Of a stretch of DNA of 64,000 bases, positions 59,657-64,000 are shown one piece after another. The stretch lies in NCBI GenBank assembly GCA_038883475.1, contig JAVZMA010000005.1, positions 15,717 through 79,716 on the forward strand, read 5' to 3'. How positions within the stretch are numbered: position 1 is the first letter of the stretch; the number at the start of each line of letters is the position of its first letter. The notes under the pieces are model-generated. The model made no database searches and had not been told where the DNA came from. It saw only the letters and a list, made by a program, of their open reading frames with translations. Made by a program: the position numbers and the translations under genes. This stretch comes from JAVZLH01 sp038883475 (lineage in GTDB: Archaea; Thermoproteota; Bathyarchaeia; Bathyarchaeales; Bathycorpusculaceae).

Positions 59657-60886
59657 TCAAGTAAACTTTTCCCGTATCTTCTTAGCCTTCTCAATATAGC
59701 CCCTAAGTTCTTTCTCCCTAAGCTTCCGCTCAGGCAAAGTCTCAGGAGCATACATAAGCGGAACAACAGCCAAAAACAAGAAAAAACTAGCCAAAGAAAA
59801 AGAAGTTGATATGTCAATTAACTTAGCAAATGGGGCTACTATGACTGATATGTAGCTAGACAGTAAGAACGGTAAAGTTCCTAACAAGTAATATTTATCC
59901 TTTACTTTATTATTTGCCAAATCTCCCCAAATTACTGCAAAGAAGATTAATGCAAACAAGCCCCATGCAATGCCATCAAAAAAAGCATAAATGCTGATAG
60001 AAATATAATTTTCTGGGAAAATGCTTAACGTAGCATACCCTGTACCGAGAAGAACGTAGCCTAAAATAACCAGTCTTTTTCTGCCAGCTACATCAGCAAA
60101 GCAACCTCCAATTAAAGCGGCAAGGCTTGCTATACCAAACTCCACGGTTGACACGGTACTGGAGGTTTCAATGCCCCAGTGATATTGCTGCAAAGGGTAT
60201 TCAAAGAAATTAACTAAGCAAAACATTACCCATGGAACCATATAGAGAATGAAGGGTCTTTCAGAAATGATGCGATGATAGCTCGTCTTCATAATTTCTT
60301 TTTTGGTGTTGCCTTTTCTATTTTTTGTTATTTGAAAGAACGCCGCACCCCATACTCTCCATAAAGTAAGTACAAGTACGGATTCTACAAAGCCGAGAAC
60401 ACTGGTTAAAAATCCAACTAAAAACATTCCAAGAAGAGCTGTAAAAAGTGCGATTCCACCCAATTTTCCCCTATTTTCTATGTCGACAGAGTCAGCGAAA
60501 TATGCCAAACAATTTGGAAAACCAAAACCTAACGCGATTCCAATTAAAAGTGGAACTAAATAAACACTGAGCATACTGTTATCCTTTAATAAAATTATGA
60601 GGGGGGAAAAAATTATCCCTAAAAATACCCAGATTGAAAGTAAACTGCTCCTAGAGAAGACCTTTTCAGTCATTGTTACACCAATAAACGCAAAGGTTAA
60701 AACAGCCATGTAATGAAAACCGAAAATTATCAGCAAATCCTCATACGCAATTTCAAGTTTGTCCAAAGCGTTCGTAAGAAAAATATATAATGGAAAATAC
60801 CATGAAAAGGAATTCGTGATCAAAACGAAAGCTGGTAAGGTATCCCTACCCAAAAACCTTTTTTCTACGATTTTTGTATTTAGCAT
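59657..60886 (-). CDS. Major facilitator superfamily transporter
   Basis: 409 residues with about 11-12 hydrophobic helices. It has ALGFGFPNCLAYFADSVDIENRGKLGGIALFTALLGMF, and the central loop with basic residues after helix 6 (NRKGNTKKEIMKTSY). ADVAGRKRLVILGY is the MFS loop 2-3 type repeat. A TATA-like ATATAAAG lies about 25 bases upstream of the ATG. The stop overlaps the possible TTG start of the radical SAM gene, so they are an operon. Drug or peptide export is possible, substrate unknown. Confidence 0.85.
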   Translation of the reverse strand: MLNTKIVEKRFLGRDTLPAFVLITNSFSWYFPLYIFLTNALDKLEIAYEDLLIIFGFHYMAVLTFAFIGVTMTEKVFSRSSLLSIWVFLGIIFSPLIILLKDNSMLSVYLVPLLIGIALGFGFPNCLAYFADSVDIENRGKLGGIALFTALLGMFLVGFLTSVLGFVESVLVLTLWRVWGAAFFQITKNRKGNTKKEIMKTSYHRIISERPFILYMVPWVMFCLVNFFEYPLQQYHWGIETSSTVSTVEFGIASLAALIGGCFADVAGRKRLVILGYVLLGTGYATLSIFPENYISISIYAFFDGIAWGLFALIFFAVIWGDLANNKVKDKYYLLGTLPFLLSSYISVIVAPFAKLIDISTSFSLASFFLFLAVVPLMYAPETLPERKLREKELRGYIEKAKKIREKFT

Positions 60887-60950
60887 CAGCTTTTTAACAC
60901 CTTCCCTTTATATGTTCTGTATTCGTGTACAACAGTAAAACTTTTAAGCT

Positions 60951-60967
60951 TAAGTGTAGTACACTTA
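60951..60967. promoter_or_regulatory. Perfect 8-1-8 palindrome, probable operator
   Basis: TAAGTGTA-G-TACACTTA lies in the 171-base gap between the MFS gene and the prenyl synthase, between a TATA-like TTTTAAGCTTA and the start of a 20-residue ORF, and 65-80 bases upstream of the MFS start. The size and symmetry fit a dimeric regulator such as PadR. Confidence 0.7.
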
Positions 60968-60986
60968 TACAACTGAGGGGAGAGAT

Positions 60987-61049
60987 ATGAAGGTAAAAGT
61001 AAGTAAAATTCCTAAGCGAAACAAACCTATTCGTTTTAATGCGTTCTAA
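60987..61049 (+). CDS. Tiny 20-residue ORF
   Basis: ATG with a strong GAGGGGAG Shine-Dalgarno 6-13 bases upstream, then 20 codons, ending TTC TAA. The peptide begins MKVKVSK and ends FNAF, is strongly basic (seven Lys/Arg) and has no Cys. It lies on the strand opposite to the flanking genes, downstream of a palindromic operator. It may be a real small peptide, a leader peptide, or only chance. It is too short to show homology. Confidence 0.4.
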   Translation: MKVKVSKIPKRNKPIRFNAF

Positions 61050-61057
61050 ATGAAGGC

Positions 61058-62086
61058 TCATTTAATATCCTCTAAGGCTCCGTGTATAAGTAACTTTAGG
61101 TTGTCTACTACTGCTTTATCCTTCAATTCAGATATGATATTTAATGCATCTTCCGCTAAAATTTGCATGCGTTTTTGAAGTTTCTTGGTTTCTTCATTTT
61201 GGAAAACATATTCAACTATTTTTTCCACTTCTCTTTTCGTAATTTTTGTTTTTGAAAGAATATGTAATATTTCTTTCTTTATTTTCACATCTCTCAATGC
61301 ATAAAGTATTGGAAGAGGTAAAATTTCGTTCTCCATTCTGTTCTTAAGTTCGTCAGGCTCAAAAATGTCTATAAATTCTTCCCTTAAGCAAATCAACATT
61401 CCTAAAATTTTCCCATATCTTGCAAGAGTTTCAATTTCATGTGGCGAGCCTCCGCCTACAATGGCTCCTATTTTTGCGTAGATTTCAATGCTTGATGCTT
61501 TCTTTTCTAGAATTGATAGATAACGACTTGGCGGGACCTCCAATTTTCCCTTAAGATCAGCTTCAAGTAGATGCGCATTTCCAAGATCAAAAAGCTTAGT
61601 TTGAATCTCAGTAACAATTTTTTCAAAAATTTTAGGTTCAAATTCTTTACTGTAATAATATAGGAGAGCGAAGCCTTTTATCATCATGGCATTGCCGAGA
61701 AGCAGGGTTATGTCTTTACCATATTTACCGAAAACTGTTAGTTTACCGTTTTTTATTTTGCAGTGGTCAATAAGGTCATCATGCAAATCCAGCGCAGCTG
61801 TTAAATAGAGCATAGTTGTTTGAAGGGGCACTGCCTTCTCCATGTTTCCACCAACAGCCTCACAGGCCAAAGCAAGGATTCCGGGATGTGTTGTATCATT
61901 CCAGTTTTTTATGTAATGCTCTAGGGCTTTGCGAGCTGCTTCACTTTCTATTTTTTCAGCTAAAATCTGGTTTTTTGCTTCCTTAAGTGCTCTCGAGCTT
62001 TTTTGATGTAGAATTTTTAAGACTTTGACCATCGTTTTCTGTTTGTTTTGTTCGGCGACTGATTTCTTTCCTTTCAATGTTTCCAC
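61058..62086 (-). CDS. Polyprenyl synthetase family protein with degenerate motifs
   Basis: 342 residues, GTG start, all-helical. The first Asp-rich motif is LDLHDDLIDHC (DDxxD, Asp 103, 104, 107), enough to bind diphosphate-magnesium. The usual RRG after it is KNG, and the second motif is LREEFIDIF (EExxD) instead of DDxxD. This is an isoprenoid diphosphate synthase fold with changed substrate-binding residues. It may make an unusual prenyl or be a prenyl-binding protein. Encoded 19 bases downstream of the reductase gene, so cotranscribed. Confidence 0.78.
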   Translation of the reverse strand: METLKGKKSVAEQNKQKTMVKVLKILHQKSSRALKEAKNQILAEKIESEAARKALEHYIKNWNDTTHPGILALACEAVGGNMEKAVPLQTTMLYLTAALDLHDDLIDHCKIKNGKLTVFGKYGKDITLLLGNAMMIKGFALLYYYSKEFEPKIFEKIVTEIQTKLFDLGNAHLLEADLKGKLEVPPSRYLSILEKKASSIEIYAKIGAIVGGGSPHEIETLARYGKILGMLICLREEFIDIFEPDELKNRMENEILPLPILYALRDVKIKKEILHILSKTKITKREVEKIVEYVFQNEETKKLQKRMQILAEDALNIISELKDKAVVDNLKLLIHGALEDIK

Positions 62087-62105
62087 GCGTGTAAATGATT
62101 ATTTA

Positions 62106-63212
62106 TTATGTTTGTCTTATCCATCTGCCTAGCTGGTTAAATAAACTTTTGGAGATGTACTGAAGCCACAAAAAGAATCCAAAGTTACTATAAAATGCTA
62201 GGGCCTTCCTTGCTCCATAGTATAATTCATCACCGTAGTCTCTTCGCCAGTGCTTTTCAAAATGACTTAAATCGCCGTCTAAAAGTGCTGAGCCACAAAG
62301 CATTCCTCCTTTCATAGCGTAATAAATGCCTGCACCACCTATGGGATTTACATGCCCAGCTGCATCACCGATTAACGCCCAATTATTACCAGAACATGGT
62401 ATATCAAAGAAATCCTCTTTCCATATGGCTGGCACTAAATGAGCGAAGAAGTGTCCGTTAAGGATTTTTAGCCGCTTTGAAGCCGGATGTAAAAGCATGA
62501 ATTTGTCTAACGACCTTTTTAGTTTTTGTCCGTTTTTAATGCTTCCAATACCAACGTTTATGCTTGCCTTTTTCGGGAAAATCCATATGTAGCCCCCCTC
62601 TGGAACATATTCACGTGAATAATAAGTTTCTATGGTATTTTTGATAAATGCCTTTTCTATGTAACTGCTTGGACAGTAGAAGTTATAGCCCACGGTTGTC
62701 GCTAAGAATTGTCGATGAATAGGCTTAAGCAAATATTTTCTTATAAGTGACGGACAACCATCTGCCCCTATAAGAGCTTTCACCTCTATACATCCACCTT
62801 TACTTGTTTTTAATATCCAGTTGTTGCCTTTTTTTGTTACTCGGGTTACTTTTTCAGCGAAAAAAGTCACGCTTTTATTATTTAGTGCCCTTTGGAGCAA
62901 GTAATAGTCAAAATTCTTTCTTAAGACCAAAAACATGGAATGCTCAAAAGGTATCCTTACGCGGAATTTGAATCTCTCAGCTAGCACCCATTCTATTTTG
63001 TTTTCCAAAAGCTCTTCTGGAATATCGAATTCATCAATAACTCTATCTTCAATAAGTCCTCCGCACGGCTTCTCCCTAGGATGAGAATGATCAAAAAGCG
63101 CCACTTTAACTCCTGCCTCTCCCAGAACCTGTGCGCATGATGACCCCGCGACCCCAGCTCCAACGATTCCGACATCAAAAGTATTATGCAAAGCCGAGTT
63201 CACCTTTCGCAC
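62106..63212 (-). CDS. Geranylgeranyl reductase family FAD protein
   Basis: 368 residues, GTG start. FAD loop DVGIVGAGVAGSSCAQVLGEAG, then REKPCGG, the mid-domain motif VPEGGYIWIFPKKASINVGIG (the PxxYxWxFP pattern of the family) and GDAAGHVNPIGGAGIYYAMKGG. It reduces double bonds of isoprenoid chains such as archaeal lipid precursors or quinone side chains. The tail is amphipathic/hydrophobic (FFLWLQYISKSLFNQ). It is paired with a prenyl synthase, so the two probably work on one isoprenoid product. Confidence 0.85.
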   Translation of the reverse strand: MRKVNSALHNTFDVGIVGAGVAGSSCAQVLGEAGVKVALFDHSHPREKPCGGLIEDRVIDEFDIPEELLENKIEWVLAERFKFRVRIPFEHSMFLVLRKNFDYYLLQRALNNKSVTFFAEKVTRVTKKGNNWILKTSKGGCIEVKALIGADGCPSLIRKYLLKPIHRQFLATTVGYNFYCPSSYIEKAFIKNTIETYYSREYVPEGGYIWIFPKKASINVGIGSIKNGQKLKRSLDKFMLLHPASKRLKILNGHFFAHLVPAIWKEDFFDIPCSGNNWALIGDAAGHVNPIGGAGIYYAMKGGMLCGSALLDGDLSHFEKHWRRDYGDELYYGARKALAFYSNFGFFLWLQYISKSLFNQLGRWIRQT

Positions 63213-63320
63213 TTTTGTTATCCTATAAAATAACTAAAACCCATATTTAAGATAACAATCCCTAAAAAGTAAGAGAGTATTTTTGCCTTATAACAATACG
63301 ACCGAAGAAGAGTGATTGTC

Positions 63321-63638
63321 TTAAATATCACTTAGCTGTTCTTTTAGTATGTTGTGGTATGTGTTTATGTATGTTTTTCCTTTTGGGGTTATTATGTATG
63401 TTTTTCTTGTTCTTCCTCCTTGCTGTTGTTTTTGGCTTTTCAGGAAGCCTTCGCGTTCTAGCTTGTTTAGGAGTGGGTATAGTGCGCCGTGTCTTAGTCT
63501 AACGCCTGACGTGGCTTCTATTTGCTTTTTTATTTTGTATCCCCACATTGGCTCGGCGTTTACCAGTCTTAGTATTTGGATGTCTAGTAGGTTTCTGGTT
63601 ATGCGTTGAACAATTTCTTTTTTGAAGTTTTCCGCCAA
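63321..63638 (-). CDS. PadR-family transcriptional regulator
   Basis: 105 residues, TTG start. Winged helix: LLDIQILRLVNAEPMWGYKIKKQIEATSGVRLRHGALYPLLNKLEREGFLKS, wing GRTRKTYIITPKGKTYIN. It is located 108 bases upstream of the reductase/prenyl synthase genes on the same strand and is divergent from a second PadR gene at the window end. Likely controls its neighbours, perhaps via the palindromes in this region. Confidence 0.9.
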   Translation of the reverse strand: MAENFKKEIVQRITRNLLDIQILRLVNAEPMWGYKIKKQIEATSGVRLRHGALYPLLNKLEREGFLKSQKQQQGGRTRKTYIITPKGKTYINTYHNILKEQLSDI

Positions 63639-63799
63639 TTTTTCACTCTCTTGGTTATGTTCTTGTTTTGACTTGTCTATGTTTTGGCTTATTTGGTTTA
63701 TGTATGAAATGGAATAGGCTGGTATGCTTTTTTATGCCTTTTTATGTTTGGCTTAAGCATGAACCTTTATATTTTTGTTTATGCATTATAGAGACTTGA

Positions 63800-63823
63800 G
63801 ATATGTCACAGAATAGACATATC
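63800..63823. promoter_or_regulatory. 8-8-8 inverted repeat, PadR-type operator
   Basis: GATATGTC and GACATATC separated by 8 bases give a perfect inverted repeat containing ATGT-N10-ACAT, close to the pattern bound by PadR regulators. It lies 37 bases upstream of the PadR gene at the window end and about 160 bases from the divergent PadR gene. Confidence 0.65.
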
Positions 63824-63860
63824 GTAGCCACGTCCAACACAAATACAGAAGGGAAAACAC

Positions 63861-64000
63861 ATGACAAACAACACAAAAGAAGTTCAAATCAAATTAATGA
63901 AGGGCCTCCTAGACCTCATAATACTCCAGTTCCTAAACACGCAACCCATGCACGGCTACCAAATAATAACAAAAATCCGCAGAACCTTCGGCGTCTACTT
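63861..64000 (+). CDS. PadR-family regulator, truncated by window end
   Basis: First 46 codons only. It starts MTNNTKEVQIKLMKGLLDLI and continues ILQFLNTQPMHGYQIITKIR, the PadR winged-helix start. The gene runs off the window. Distinct from the neighbour PadR in sequence; a palindromic site precedes it. Confidence 0.85.
   Translation, partial: MTNNTKEVQIKLMKGLLDLIILQFLNTQPMHGYQIITKIRRTFGVY

Overview
This window reads as a piece of an archaeal chromosome, most likely from the Bathyarchaeia or another TACK-related lineage. The evidence is a Nop5-fibrillarin pair, Trm1, the archaeal CoA route with pantoate kinase and phosphopantothenate synthetase, a HypA/MinD-type nickel chaperone pair, an e-MtaB methylthiotransferase, class III prepilins, many GTG/TTG starts, TATA-box promoters, and a tRNA carrying an archaeal-type intron. 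The lineage is inferred from gene content only. Genes are dense, with short overlaps (ATGA or TTGA) typical of operons. I see no rRNA, CRISPR array, insertion sequence or prophage.

Layout. 0.2-7.5 kb holds acyl-CoA and acetoacetate metabolism: an isovaleryl-CoA-dehydrogenase-like enzyme with an extra C-terminal domain, an iron-sulfur flavoprotein, a thiolase, a DRE-TIM aldolase-like enzyme and acetoacetyl-CoA synthetase. 7.5-10 kb has two biotin-synthase-like radical SAM proteins, probably the archaeal lipoyl synthase pair LipS1/LipS2, around a small winged-helix gene. 12.5-18.9 kb is one seven-gene CoA operon (pok, pps, panE, panB, mfnA/adc, coaBC, coaD) that lacks only dephospho-CoA kinase. 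19-20.2 kb has two tandem pilin genes with a shared identical tract. 20.3-24.7 kb has a ferredoxin, a tRNA-thiolation-like PP-loop enzyme, hypBA, a CdvA-like coiled-coil protein and a formamidase. 24.8-30.8 kb has a PadR regulator, an interrupted tRNA-Lys, an ABC exporter, a thiolase with its DUF35 partner, and a HEPN/MNT pair followed by an ADP-ribosylglycohydrolase. 30.8-40 kb mixes a secreted lipase, tRNA-Ala, ileS, a beta-helix surface protein and an ECF substrate-binding protein. 40-53.5 kb is mostly core: pyrDK, nop5-fibrillarin, rnhB, THEP1, trm1, metG and ftsZ.

The most notable loci are as follows. (1) A 51-residue ribbon-helix-helix gene overlaps ftsZ and lies downstream of tandem 11-bp repeats; it resembles the haloarchaeal CdrS-FtsZ arrangement. 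(2) A tRNA-Lys gene has a 31-nt intron in the T-loop. (3) A cysteine-pair-rich AbrB-type regulator is translationally coupled to an arsenite methyltransferase. (4) An accessory block at 58.5-63.6 kb has a peptide-modifying-type radical SAM/SPASM enzyme coupled to an MFS transporter, an atypical prenyl synthase, a geranylgeranyl-reductase-like flavoprotein, PadR regulators, a perfect palindromic operator and a 20-residue ORF. It could be an undescribed biosynthetic system. All functions are assigned by reading motifs; no database search was possible.
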